A stretch of DNA of 21,663 nucleotides from a virus. Position numbers and translations under genes: made by a program. Below are positions 1-7,444 of this stretch, piece after piece. A model generated the notes under the pieces. The model worked only from the letters and a program-made list of their open reading frames with translations. It was not told where the DNA came from and searched no databases. The stretch is from IMG/VR virus record IMGVR_UViG_3300000117_000324, positions 1 to 21,663 of that record; one strand, 5' to 3'. Within the stretch, counting starts at the first letter, position 1; every line of letters starts with the position of its first letter.

Positions 1-162
1 CACCTTCGCGCGCCATTTGGCGATTCCTTCTTCACTCAAGACGCTGAGAACGGTTGTTATAGAAGGATATAGATTTGTTCCTGAACGATAATGCCTCTTT
101 CCGTTTTTTTCTTCTGTAAACAAATCATCGTAACCAAGATCGATCTTTTGGTGTTCAAACAT
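1..162 (-). CDS. RecB-like PD-(D/E)XK exonuclease, N-terminal fragment
   Basis: Only the first 53 or so codons are in the window; the gene runs off the left edge. The visible peptide begins MFEHQKIDLGYDDLF, continues with a stretch containing YPSITTVLS, and then EEGIAKWRAR. A 'YPS[IV]TTVL ... W+' segment near the N terminus is what I recall from the RecB-family exonucleases of T4-like marine phages. The catalytic D, E and K residues would lie beyond the edge, so the family call rests on this N-terminal pattern alone. The ATG overlaps the TAA of the preceding gene by one base (TAATG), which supports the start and suggests coupled translation. The likely role is phage DNA processing or recombination, or host DNA degradation. 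Confidence 0.6.
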   Translation of the reverse strand, partial: MFEHQKIDLGYDDLFTEEKNGKRHYRSGTNLYPSITTVLSVLSEEGIAKWRAKV

Positions 163-932
163 TATAATGACAAAGTGCCTTTTCGCAATTGAGCTTCATA
201 TGCTCTTCTCTGCGCTCTATTCAGACCAGCAAGCTGTTCTTTTGACAACTCAACTATTTTTTGATTCTTTATTATCTTGCCTCTTTTTTTCTCTTCTTTC
301 AAGTCATAGGTAACGATTTCCATATTATCACGTTTTTGTATTTTAATACCATCGTGATTATGATGTAGAACAAATTTAGTGTCTGGTTGTTTTTGTTCAG
401 CTTCTTTAAAGATACCGTCCCAAACAGGTCGCCAATTTTCTATAAGTCTAAAATTGTTTATGCTACCTCGGTCGCTACTAAGATAAAGATCTGTGACGGA
501 TCTCATATTGAAATCAAATAAAGTATCGAAACCAAACATATGGATCACATCAGCTTTTTTCTTAAAGGTAGTATAATGTACCGCCATGTGTCCACAATTA
601 AAGTTTGTTGCGTTTTGAGCGTATTTTGGAACATGCGTATAAAACTCTCGAACATTAGGTGCGTACTTTAAATAAAAGCCAGATTGTCTAGGGTCTTGCA
701 TCCAAACTTGAGGACGAGTTCCAAGTATCCATGGATACATATCCAGATTCAGAGAACCTTCCGTTAGAGCGGCCATCATTTTAAAATCAACCATAACAGT
801 AGCATAAACGTCTTTTGCCAGCATCTCAAAAGGAGGCATATTACAAATTATGTTTTTGCCTGCTCTCTGACGAAATTTGTAGCACGCCGCAAGATCACCG
901 TTACCAATTACATTCCAAACATTATTGGTCAT
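162..932 (-). CDS. Sialyltransferase-like (GT29/GT42-type) protein
   Basis: A 256-aa soluble protein without signal peptide or membrane segment. It opens with a Rossmann-like motif, NVIGNGDLAACYKF, then IICNMPP and VMVDFKMM. A second conserved-looking part contains GHMAVHYTTFKKKADVIHMFGFD. A 'GNG.L' loop near the N terminus and a late '(L/F)GFD' strand resemble the GT42/GT29/DUF115 group of sialyltransferase-like proteins that sit in glycan loci. The C terminus is basic and ends in a short LNRAQRRAYEAQ tail. It is the last gene of the glycan block and overlaps its predecessor by 11 bases. The family is inferred from the pattern; donor and acceptor are unknown. Confidence 0.5.
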   Translation of the reverse strand: MTNNVWNVIGNGDLAACYKFRQRAGKNIICNMPPFEMLAKDVYATVMVDFKMMAALTEGSLNLDMYPWILGTRPQVWMQDPRQSGFYLKYAPNVREFYTHVPKYAQNATNFNCGHMAVHYTTFKKKADVIHMFGFDTLFDFNMRSVTDLYLSSDRGSINNFRLIENWRPVWDGIFKEAEQKQPDTKFVLHHNHDGIKIQKRDNMEIVTYDLKEEKKRGKIIKNQKIVELSKEQLAGLNRAQRRAYEAQLRKGTLSL

Positions 933-1587
933 TGTATATTTTTTTCCTTATTATATTGTTACCTTTCTCTCCGGTCCAATGCATGATTCTTTTTTTATTA
1001 CTGTCGGTATTATCGTTCTCAACATCGATACGTAACCAATTATACTTGTGTGGTAACTGACAGATATGAGAGATCTGATTGATCGGATTCGCCATCATAA
1101 AATGTAAAACTTCTTGGTCTCCTTGGGCTGGTTTTTTTCGACAAGCGTCTATCCAAGGGGCTAATATTCTTGGTTTATCTATAATGGCCATAACACCAGA
1201 GTTATACCATTTTTCTCCTGTGCGTTTTGTCCACGGCCTATCTTCACACATACCTAATTTGTCTGGCTCGCAATGATCCCAAATATCTTCAACGTTGTCT
1301 AGAACTTCGCAATCAGTGTCTAACCAGCAAAGTTTTTGAGCAGATACAAGGCTTAATGTTTTAGGTTTAAGAAACCAACCGTTGACCCTTTGACGAGGGA
1401 TATCAATTATGTCGTCAAATTCACTTATTTTAAATATCCACTCGCGCGTTTCATTCGTCACACCAAAGTCTGCGAAAACAATCGGAACTGTTTTATTGTG
1501 TTTTATAAAATTTTTTAAAAACCATTCTAGTTGCCATTCAGTTTTATCGTCACAACCAGTAACAAAAACCTTATCGTAGTATTTCAT
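922..1587 (-). CDS. GT8-like glycosyltransferase
   Basis: A 221-aa GT-A-type protein. The open frame extends upstream to 1737, but I start it at the internal ATG at 1587. That places MKYYDKVFVTGCDD at the N terminus as the first beta strand, puts a purine-rich GGGG just upstream, and reduces the overlap with the previous gene to 17 bases. The metal-binding DxD is DTD (residues 90-92) in CWLDTDCEV. YNSGVMAI (about 128-135), GDQEVLHFMM (156-165) and a late MHWTGEKG histidine segment follow, in the usual order for family GT8. It should transfer a sugar from a nucleotide donor; substrates cannot be read. It is one of three DxD enzymes of this type in the block. Confidence 0.75.
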   Translation of the reverse strand: MKYYDKVFVTGCDDKTEWQLEWFLKNFIKHNKTVPIVFADFGVTNETREWIFKISEFDDIIDIPRQRVNGWFLKPKTLSLVSAQKLCWLDTDCEVLDNVEDIWDHCEPDKLGMCEDRPWTKRTGEKWYNSGVMAIIDKPRILAPWIDACRKKPAQGDQEVLHFMMANPINQISHICQLPHKYNWLRIDVENDNTDSNKKRIMHWTGEKGNNIIRKKIYNDQ

Positions 1588-2218
1588 AACCAACCCCATC
1601 GTGCCAATTGTGTTTTGCCAGACAACCTTCTGTTTTCTGTATTGTTGTAAACGAATCTTTTGCTTCAACAGGCCAAGGGTAGTATTCTTGCAACCAAGGG
1701 AATCTATCAAGGTGTAGAAAAACATCTGTTGGGCCACCGTCTATTTTGGCTCTAGCGATTAATTCTTTTGCACCTTGAGGCTTTAGACGATAAGCGTGTG
1801 CGCCTGGAAAGTATCGTTTAGAAACAAGAGAATTAACACCCAGAGAAGTCGGCGTGTTAAACTTACCATAACTAGGTTTTCCTATCGATATTGCTTTATC
1901 GTAGTTGATAAATTCGGGTAGGGTTCCTGTGCAAACAGCATCATGCTCAAATATTTGAAACTCTTCTTTAAGCTCAATGCATTTTTTCCATAGTGAAAAG
2001 TGAGAAAGAAAAGCAGAGACACAAGATTCAAGATAAGAATATTTTTCCTCAAAACCAGAGACTGGTATAGATTCTATCTCCAGTATTGCCAGAGGGTTTT
2101 CTTTTGGAGTTATAGCGTTAAATTTACTTACTTTAAAATCAGGCATTGATAAAATGCATCTATCAGCAGCCTGTTCTGATAACGTGTTGCCTCTAATTGT
2201 AATTACAAATGATTTCAT
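1571..2218 (-). CDS. GT25-family glycosyltransferase (first of three)
   Basis: A 215-aa protein of the LPS glycosyltransferase GT25 type. The N terminus MKSFVITIRGN, the helix SAFLSHFSLWKKCI and the following FEHDAV (EHD at 91-93, in place of the usual E-D/DxD) are the family pattern; a late PGAHAYRLKPQGAKELI is the usual 'G..aY.l...GAk.L' segment. GT25 enzymes mostly add galactose or glucose to lipooligosaccharide. It starts in an ATGA overlap with the next GT25 gene upstream, which it resembles in plan, so the two look like an old tandem duplication. Acceptor unknown. Confidence 0.8.
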   Translation of the reverse strand: MKSFVITIRGNTLSEQAADRCILSMPDFKVSKFNAITPKENPLAILEIESIPVSGFEEKYSYLESCVSAFLSHFSLWKKCIELKEEFQIFEHDAVCTGTLPEFINYDKAISIGKPSYGKFNTPTSLGVNSLVSKRYFPGAHAYRLKPQGAKELIARAKIDGGPTDVFLHLDRFPWLQEYYPWPVEAKDSFTTIQKTEGCLAKHNWHDGVGYEILR

Positions 2219-2913
2219 ATTGTAGTCGTCGAAACGAGCCCTTGTACTTTCGTATAGTAGTTTTTAGTTTGGCCTAATATTCCAGGTAGTAATTGTTTAC
2301 ACATTATCGCGTCGTTCGGCCAAATGCCGTACTGATTGACAAGTTCAAGTAGTTTTTTAGCACCTGTCTGTTTTATATAGTAAGCAGAATTACCCGCTAA
2401 TCCTTGAGGCACATAGTGCAAATCAATGGTAGGAGGAGGAGCAATTGTAAACTCGCTCTGTGTGACAAGCTTATGGTACTCTTGTGCTTTTCGAGTCGCG
2501 CCTCTTGGGTCATTAATACCAATGATTTGGTACTTTGAGTTTTCAAGGTGATCACATCGAACTTTTTGTATGAACTCTGCGTCGTGTTCAAGGATAAGAA
2601 AATCGCTCGAGGTTTCTATACATTTTTTCCAAAGAAGGTAGTGAGAAAAGAAACAAGCGATTCGATTTTCTATCTTGCCTGTTTTATATGCTGAAAGCTG
2701 CAGCCCAGAATTAAAATCTGTTCTCTGTCCTGTAATCGGATAAGTGTATTGTAGGTTGTATTGTTTTTGTAACTCTTCGATTTGATTGGGTGTAACTGCA
2801 GTGAATTTTTCAATTTCTATATCATTAGAAACCCTTTCATTACTCAGTAAACAGTCACGTAAACCCTTTTCGGAAATTCTGTTTCCTTCAAGGACAATAA
2901 TATATGCTTTCAT
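2215..2913 (-). CDS. GT25-family glycosyltransferase (second of three)
   Basis: A 232-aa paralogue of its downstream neighbour. Shared features are MKAYIIVLEGNRISEKG at the N terminus, the helix IACFFSHYLLWKKCIE, ILEHDAEF (EHD at 109-111) and the C-terminal AGNSAYYIKQTGAKKLLEL. No membrane segment. It follows the HAD phosphatase with no gap and overlaps the next gene by ATGA, so it is translated in one run with the sugar-activation genes upstream. It probably adds one residue of the glycan that the block builds; linkage and sugar are unknown. Confidence 0.8.
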   Translation of the reverse strand: MKAYIIVLEGNRISEKGLRDCLLSNERVSNDIEIEKFTAVTPNQIEELQKQYNLQYTYPITGQRTDFNSGLQLSAYKTGKIENRIACFFSHYLLWKKCIETSSDFLILEHDAEFIQKVRCDHLENSKYQIIGINDPRGATRKAQEYHKLVTQSEFTIAPPPTIDLHYVPQGLAGNSAYYIKQTGAKKLLELVNQYGIWPNDAIMCKQLLPGILGQTKNYYTKVQGLVSTTTI

Positions 2914-3195
2914 TTAGAATATCCAATTTGCCTTATCGTCTACCCACACGTCATAGTGCGGCTTGTTCATCCACAACTCAGTGTATCGGCAACCCCAATC
3001 GCTGAGTTGTTTTTCAGTTAATTCTTTCCAGTCTTTACCAGAAACTGCACCACGAGCGGTCCAGTAAATAATCTCATGGCCTTCGTCATAGAGCGCATTA
3101 ATTTTTTCAACGTGTTTTCTTATTGCCCAAGATTGATGATAATTACTGTTCTCAGTCAAACAGATAGTTTTGTCTATGTCGACAATGTATCTCAT
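2914..3195 (-). CDS. Small HAD-superfamily sugar phosphatase
   Basis: A 93-aa minimal HAD hydrolase. Motif I is VDIDKT (nucleophile D6, acid/base D8), motif II is YWTARG (T46), and motif III/IV is supplied by K78 and the D86-D87 pair in VWVDDKA. It lacks any cap domain and is about half the size of the GmhB heptose bisphosphate phosphatases. It resembles the short 'capsule biosynthesis phosphatase' and polynucleotide-kinase 3'-phosphatase types. Its position after kinase and cupin genes, joined by ATGA overlaps, suggests that it dephosphorylates a sugar phosphate in the same pathway. The GmhB-like role is a guess from context. Confidence 0.75.
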   Translation of the reverse strand: MRYIVDIDKTICLTENSNYHQSWAIRKHVEKINALYDEGHEIIYWTARGAVSGKDWKELTEKQLSDWGCRYTELWMNKPHYDVWVDDKANWIF

Positions 3196-3551
3196 TTTTG
3201 GCTTGATCCTTTTTGTACGCGATAGTTATCTTCTACTGAATCGGGTGTTGACACCTCGATAATAGTTCCTTCTTCGAGGCAATATAATTGATGAGGCATC
3301 ATTGGTTCATTACGCCATACATCTCCGATATTTAGTATTCTTTCGATAACAGAAGCGTCTTGAGTATCGATCAATTTCAGTATAAATTTCCCTGACAGAA
3401 CGTACCAAGTTTCATCTTTCTCTTTATGTAGGTGCATAGAAAAAGATTTACCTGCTCTAAAGTTCATTAGTTTACCGCAATACAAATCGTTTGTCACCCA
3501 GATTAATTCAGAGCCCCATGCCTTTTCGACTACACCTTCTAACCTTGTCAT
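3192..3551 (-). CDS. Cupin, phosphomannose-isomerase type II-like
   Basis: A 119-aa single cupin domain. It starts LEGVVEKAWGSELIW, the usual entry to the mannose-6-phosphate isomerase type II cupins. Metal ligands are visible as H40 and H42 in MHLHKEKDETWYVLSGK, E47, and H87 in MMPHQLY. Proteins like this are often the C-terminal half of ManC/ManA-type enzymes or stand alone in glycan loci, where they isomerise or bind a sugar phosphate. It overlaps both neighbours by ATGA, between the kinase and the phosphatase, so it probably acts on the same phosphorylated sugar. An isomerase role is likely but not proven. Confidence 0.75.
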   Translation of the reverse strand: MTRLEGVVEKAWGSELIWVTNDLYCGKLMNFRAGKSFSMHLHKEKDETWYVLSGKFILKLIDTQDASVIERILNIGDVWRNEPMMPHQLYCLEEGTIIEVSTPDSVEDNYRVQKGSSQK

Positions 3552-4300
3552 ATTTCCTCCAGTTTTGGAGCATAGACTCCTAAATGTTGTACCGTAATCG
3601 CAGCTGCCCTCATTGCAAATTCTATTGCTGTCGATTTATTATTTGTTTGTAGATAATTAACAATGTAGGCTGCAAAAAATGTGTCGCCTGCACCGCAAAC
3701 ATCAACCATTTCTATTTGAGGAGGATTCCATTCTCCTTCTCCTGACACTATCTTACCACCGCCACCAGTTACAATTAACTCGTTCGGAGAAGGGTGATCG
3801 CTAATTCTTCGATCCCACTCATCGTTATTTATTTTTGTTATAATTCCTTCGAATTGACAAAGGTCTGGTTTTTTGGTGTCGATAAACATTGGTCCTGAAT
3901 ATTTAAGACGAAGTTCTCTTATAACTTCATAAGAGATATACCCTTTGTTGTAATCAGAGATAACAATGGCGTCAGCTTTCCAATCATCAATTTCTTTCGG
4001 ATCAAACGGAGACCAACCGCCGAGCGGAGTGTCAACTCTTAAAAGTTGATGCTGTCGAGAAAAATATCGAATTTTCTCTTCAACATATTTGGTATGAATT
4101 TCTACACGCGCCCCAAGGTTCGTAAAATTTTGAGCAACGTTTGCCGCCATCCCTGAACGACGCAGGTCTTCTCCATTCCAATCTAAAACGGGTACAGGAG
4201 CTTCAGGGCTAATTCTAGAAACAACACCAGATCTATAGGTGTCCCAACATGTTTCTCCGATTAATATAACTTTCAATGGTGTTTGTTGTTGCTTCATCAT
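3548..4300 (-). CDS. PfkB-family sugar kinase, HldE N-domain-like
   Basis: A 250-aa ribokinase/PfkB fold kinase. VSRISPEAPVPVLDW (about residues 27-41) is the hallmark of the heptose-7-phosphate kinase domain of HldE/RfaE. GMAANVAQN follows, then RQHQLLRVD (82-90), ISDYNKGYI (115-122) and the anion hole with catalytic base VCGAGDTFFAAY (GAGD 203-206). It is clearly shorter than the roughly 310-residue HldE kinase domain; the missing part is mainly the segment after LGARVEIHT. The start is at 4300 (or the second Met at 4297), because the first beta strand LKVILIGE lies directly behind it. The gene therefore overlaps the end of the nucleotidyltransferase gene by 68 bases in another frame. Likely function: phosphorylation of a heptose or similar sugar phosphate. 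Confidence 0.85.
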   Translation of the reverse strand: MMKQQQTPLKVILIGETCWDTYRSGVVSRISPEAPVPVLDWNGEDLRRSGMAANVAQNFTNLGARVEIHTKYVEEKIRYFSRQHQLLRVDTPLGGWSPFDPKEIDDWKADAIVISDYNKGYISYEVIRELRLKYSGPMFIDTKKPDLCQFEGIITKINNDEWDRRISDHPSPNELIVTGGGGKIVSGEGEWNPPQIEMVDVCGAGDTFFAAYIVNYLQTNNKSTAIEFAMRAAAITVQHLGVYAPKLEEI

Positions 4301-4703
4301 TTACTCTTTCAAAAAAATCGATATCAATCAGATTTTCACCAACAATTTGTTTTCCTCTCCAATCAGAACCAATGACTCTTACATCTGCTCGCGACATAAG
4401 CCATATGAGTTCTTCGTCACTGTTAAATGACCAAACCTCGTTAATGTCAATTATACGAGACAAAATCTTAGCTCTAACTGCCAAAGGATTAACTGGGCGA
4501 TCACTACCTTTATTCTGCCGTATTCTTTCATCGCTGTCAAGTGCACAAATTACATATGATTTTGGATCTAAAGATTTAGCGTACATGAAAAGATCAATGT
4601 GTCCCGTATGAAGCATATCAAAGGCACCGTTGATCAACACTTTATGTAGATGATTTAATTTTAGTTCATCTACGTTCTTTGGGTAGAGAGAAGTTGGCTT
4701 CAC
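4233..4703 (-). CDS. Sugar-phosphate nucleotidyltransferase, HldE C-domain-like
   Basis: A 156-aa cytidylyltransferase-like protein. It shows LINGAFDMLHTGHIDLF with the HxGH nucleotide-binding motif (H32-H35), ALDSDERIRQNKG, RPVNPLAVRAKILS and, late in the chain, VIGSDWRGKQIVGEN and ATTNTIESYI (the counterpart of the STT segment of the family). This is the layout of the ADP-heptose synthase domain of HldE (RfaE2); glycerol-phosphate cytidylyltransferase is the other possibility. In HldE the order is kinase then nucleotidyltransferase. Here they are separate genes in the reverse order, with a 68-base out-of-frame overlap. It starts in an ATGA overlap with the methyltransferase gene. Confidence 0.85.
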   Translation of the reverse strand: MKPTSLYPKNVDELKLNHLHKVLINGAFDMLHTGHIDLFMYAKSLDPKSYVICALDSDERIRQNKGSDRPVNPLAVRAKILSRIIDINEVWSFNSDEELIWLMSRADVRVIGSDWRGKQIVGENLIDIDFFERVNDEATTNTIESYINRRNMLGHL

Positions 4704-5203
4704 ACTTTAATTGCCGTTGCATAAAATGAATGATTAAGATCGAATCCATCTGTCACAATAACAGAACGCCACTTGCCACGAGATTGAAGATAGTCTCGTA
4801 TAATATATGGCTCTAAAACATTAATATGTTTACGATTGTGCCATGGTTTCCAATACTCTTGGTGATAACTTGGAAGATAGAGAAATAATATTCCACCGAC
4901 TCGAAGTTGTGAATACCAATAATCAAGCACACCAACCCAGTCTGATAAATGCTCGAGGCAATGTGATGAGAAAATGTAATCCAAGTCTTTTTCTGGAAGA
5001 TTCATTGCATGAAAATCATCTTCAAAATCTAGATCAACAGGTATTGCTCCTGGAAACGCCCATTCTGGTTTCATGCAACCAACATCAACGCCTTTTCCTT
5101 TACAGAGTTTAGAAGCAAAGGGAAATGCATATTGTGAAGCAAATCCTTCTGTTTGTAGTTTTGGATATATCTTACCACCAAATTGTATTGTATGTTCACT
5201 CAT
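4700..5203 (-). CDS. SAM-dependent methyltransferase (Methyltransf_11 type)
   Basis: A 167-aa class I methyltransferase. Motif I is GKGVDVGCMKPEWAF, the acidic end of beta 2 is IPVDLDFEDDF, and the motif II region is LDYIFSSHCLEHLSDW. LRVGGILFLYLPSYH follows as the typical 'L+pGG.l...P' strand. These features place it with Methyltransf_11 enzymes of glycan loci. The chain is short and has no obvious C-terminal substrate domain. ATGA overlaps on both sides tie it to the GT9 enzyme and the nucleotidyltransferase, so a sugar or glycan is the likely methyl acceptor. Confidence 0.75.
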   Translation of the reverse strand: MSEHTIQFGGKIYPKLQTEGFASQYAFPFASKLCKGKGVDVGCMKPEWAFPGAIPVDLDFEDDFHAMNLPEKDLDYIFSSHCLEHLSDWVGVLDYWYSQLRVGGILFLYLPSYHQEYWKPWHNRKHINVLEPYIIRDYLQSRGKWRSVIVTDGFDLNHSFYATAIKV

Positions 5204-5988
5204 AATAATTTCTCACAAGCATTATAAACCATGTCAACTGTCATCCATTCATTTGCGTCAGCGCAATGTTGACAGTCATAAGTGTTACCGCAGGGCGACT
5301 CTGGATGATCATATTCTATATTGATATGTCCAGGATATTCACCAATTGTTGTGTTTGCTATTCCTCCTTGTAGAACAACACAGGGGATCTCCATACCCCC
5401 AAGGGCATGGATAAACAATCCGATATACCCGACACCAAACTTGGCCTTTCGAAGCATGGCAAAGGAAATTCGAACGTCTTCACAAACAATATTTATCGCT
5501 CCCTCTAATATCGGTTCTTTGTATATTCCCTTTGGCATGACTCGAACACAAGGGATATCGAGTCTATTTGCCAACTCTTGATACTTTGCAAACCCCCAGT
5601 TTTTATTCAGACTGAAAAAAGTCTTTTTATAATCAGGATTGATCGCCGCGAACGCTTCGGGTACGTTGTGTTCTTCTAAAAGTTTATCTGCAATCTCTAG
5701 CTCTTCTTTTGTAAAACGAATTCGAAAAGGTTTGATTTTATATGGTCTCCAGACCATCTTTTTGCCGAGGATAGTTTGCCTCTCTTCAGCGCACATATAC
5801 TGCACTCGGTAATCTGTAGTGTCTGGAGTCGTGTCTCGAGTGTTAAGTGTTTTACCAGCGTCAGAAAGAAACTCCACATTCTTAAAGAAAGGTGAGTTTC
5901 CGCTACCGACAGGACGAATATGTTGTCCAGTTTCTAGATATATTTTCTCAGCTTCGCCAAGAAAAAACATGTCATCTCCCATTCCCAT
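5200..5988 (-). CDS. GT9-like (heptosyltransferase-type) glycosyltransferase
   Basis: A 262-aa GT-B-like protein. The N-terminal MGMGDDMFFLGEAEKIYLETGQ matches the 'G(M/I)GD.+....A..l' loop of GT9 and related proteins. The C-terminal half has NWGFAKYQELANRL, then VRISFAMLRKAKFGVGYIGLFIHALGG and IPCVVLQGG, the usual 'D.g..Hla.a.g.P.v.l.G' donor-binding stretch in modified form. Several cysteines cluster in the C-terminal part (SPCGNTYDCQHC), which is unusual for GT9 and may bind a metal. GT9 members are mostly ADP-heptose:LPS heptosyltransferases, in keeping with the HldE-like genes directly downstream. Confidence 0.65.
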   Translation of the reverse strand: MGMGDDMFFLGEAEKIYLETGQHIRPVGSGNSPFFKNVEFLSDAGKTLNTRDTTPDTTDYRVQYMCAEERQTILGKKMVWRPYKIKPFRIRFTKEELEIADKLLEEHNVPEAFAAINPDYKKTFFSLNKNWGFAKYQELANRLDIPCVRVMPKGIYKEPILEGAINIVCEDVRISFAMLRKAKFGVGYIGLFIHALGGMEIPCVVLQGGIANTTIGEYPGHINIEYDHPESPCGNTYDCQHCADANEWMTVDMVYNACEKLL

Positions 5989-6639
5989 TTAACTGCTGAT
6001 TCGTTTGGTTGGTCCTGGAGGTTTTTCTTGAATATCACCCATGTCTTCTTCGGTCGCGTTACGAGCAATAACAGCGTGTCCTGCTCCACCGCCTGTCAGT
6101 CTTTCGACAACAGACCATTCTGGGTTGTGTTGACAAAACTCTTCAATAACTTTAAGCAAAGCCCAATCGTTTTGTTTGATGTCGTGAAACGCAATATATT
6201 TTTTGACAGAATGCGCGTGAACTCTCAGCTCTTGTTTTAGATGGGCTGGCTTATGTAGACTGTCGATGTGAAGCATATCAACTTCACTCACAGTTGATTT
6301 ATCCAGAGAACTCACACCATGAGCCTTCATTGTCTTATTTGTTCTTGCACAATAGTCTAACAGTAAAGGTTTAATATACTGTTCAAATTTTTTAAGGTTA
6401 ATATCAATTGCCTCACCGTGGCAAACACTATCTTGAAGCATCATCGCCATAAACGAGCTCCCTTGGAACACGCCTATTTCTTTTACCGATTCGCATCTTG
6501 CTGCATACCGCATAAGAGAGTTTAATCGTTTAAACGAATTTTGCATATGAGGTTCAATACCCTTGGTGAGAAGTTTCAATTGCATCTCTTGCGCTTCTTC
6601 GGCAGTGTCAACTAATCGATATTCGTCCCATGGTTTCAT
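5989..6639 (-). CDS. Class I SAM-dependent methyltransferase (Methyltransf_24-like)
   Basis: A 216-aa protein. The open frame reaches back to 6735, but the ATG at 6639 is preferred: it has AGGAG seven bases upstream and begins 11 bases after the preceding stop, whereas the longer version would overlap that gene by 86 bases. Motif I is VKEIGVFQGSSFMAM, then GEAIDINLKKFEQY, VDMLHIDSLHKPAHLKQELRVHA and KKYIAFHDIKQNDW. The 'D.lHiDg.H.y......d' and 'ggyi.fHD' segments are those of the CmcI/TylF-like Methyltransf_24 group. These methylate small sugars or related metabolites. Substrate unknown. Confidence 0.7.
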   Translation of the reverse strand: MKPWDEYRLVDTAEEAQEMQLKLLTKGIEPHMQNSFKRLNSLMRYAARCESVKEIGVFQGSSFMAMMLQDSVCHGEAIDINLKKFEQYIKPLLLDYCARTNKTMKAHGVSSLDKSTVSEVDMLHIDSLHKPAHLKQELRVHAHSVKKYIAFHDIKQNDWALLKVIEEFCQHNPEWSVVERLTGGGAGHAVIARNATEEDMGDIQEKPPGPTKRISS

Positions 6640-6649
6640 CTCTTTTCTC

Positions 6650-7444
6650 CTATATGTATGTGTTAAGTTTTGCACCATGTTTTTTAAAACGGTATACATG
6701 GTGAGAAGATTTTCCTTGAATGTTTCCAAAAGCATTATAAATGTCTAACCGATTCCACGGAACGTAAAGAGAAGCCAAGTGCAACATTCCAGAATCGATG
6801 CCAACGTGCCCTTCTGAATGTGACATGCAAAACCCAACGTGTTCTAGAGACGTCTGCAGGTATTTACTTCGAGCTTCTCCGCCAACGACAACTAGATCAC
6901 ACCCTTTCATTCTATATTCGTTTTCTACCTTATTACGGAGAATTGGCGACAATTGTCGACTTTTATCTGCAGAGTCCCATTGAACAGTTACATACTTTTG
7001 CGGTAGTGCAATATGATTAGAACAATCAACGGGGTTGAGTCCTGGAGATTCTGTGAGGTATTCGTCTGCGTCTATAAGATCCATTCCAGTAACGGGCCCA
7101 AGAGGTTGAAGTTCGACCCAATCTTTATAATAATAAGTCTGTACGTCTTTTAATCCTTTAGATTTTAAATATTCTATCCAATCAGGTTCAGACAGACCGC
7201 AAACTGGATGAGCAGTAATTTTTACTCGGTAACTCGTCATTCTACTTAGTTGAGCCCATGTATCTTTTTTCGCCTGTTTACCATACTTGTCTGATGTAAG
7301 GTGAAGAACAACTTCGCATTGGTGCGCGTCAGCATATTTCTGTGCAAATAAGACCGCGTGTATTCTATCACCTACTCCAGGAGTAGTATAAGGAACACCC
7401 TTCCTCCACATAGACATAGAACGTACTGCTATATTTTTTACCAT
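6650..7444 (-). CDS. GT9-like GT-B glycosyltransferase
   Basis: A 264-aa protein. PGVGDRIHAVLFAQKYADAH near the N terminus is the 'G.GD.i.a...a..' donor-loop pattern of GT9-like proteins, and HVGIDSGMLHLASLY near the C terminus is their 'D.g..Hla' motif. YVTVQWDSADKSRQL in the middle could be the entry to the second Rossmann domain. It overlaps the preceding methyltransferase gene by seven bases. It is more diverged from heptosyltransferases than the 5200-5988 protein, so other GT-B families remain possible. It presumably adds one sugar to the glycan made by the block. Confidence 0.6.
   Translation of the reverse strand: MVKNIAVRSMSMWRKGVPYTTPGVGDRIHAVLFAQKYADAHQCEVVLHLTSDKYGKQAKKDTWAQLSRMTSYRVKITAHPVCGLSEPDWIEYLKSKGLKDVQTYYYKDWVELQPLGPVTGMDLIDADEYLTESPGLNPVDCSNHIALPQKYVTVQWDSADKSRQLSPILRNKVENEYRMKGCDLVVVGGEARSKYLQTSLEHVGFCMSHSEGHVGIDSGMLHLASLYVPWNRLDIYNAFGNIQGKSSHHVYRFKKHGAKLNTYI

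Noticed and set aside
1588-1737. N-terminal extension of the GT8-like protein
   Set aside because: The 50 extra codons would overlap the GT25 gene out of frame for 167 bases and add sequence ahead of the normal first strand.
6640-6735. N-terminal extension of the Methyltransf_24-like protein
   Set aside because: The ATG at 6639 has a strong AGGAG; the longer form would overlap the GT9-like gene by 86 bases.
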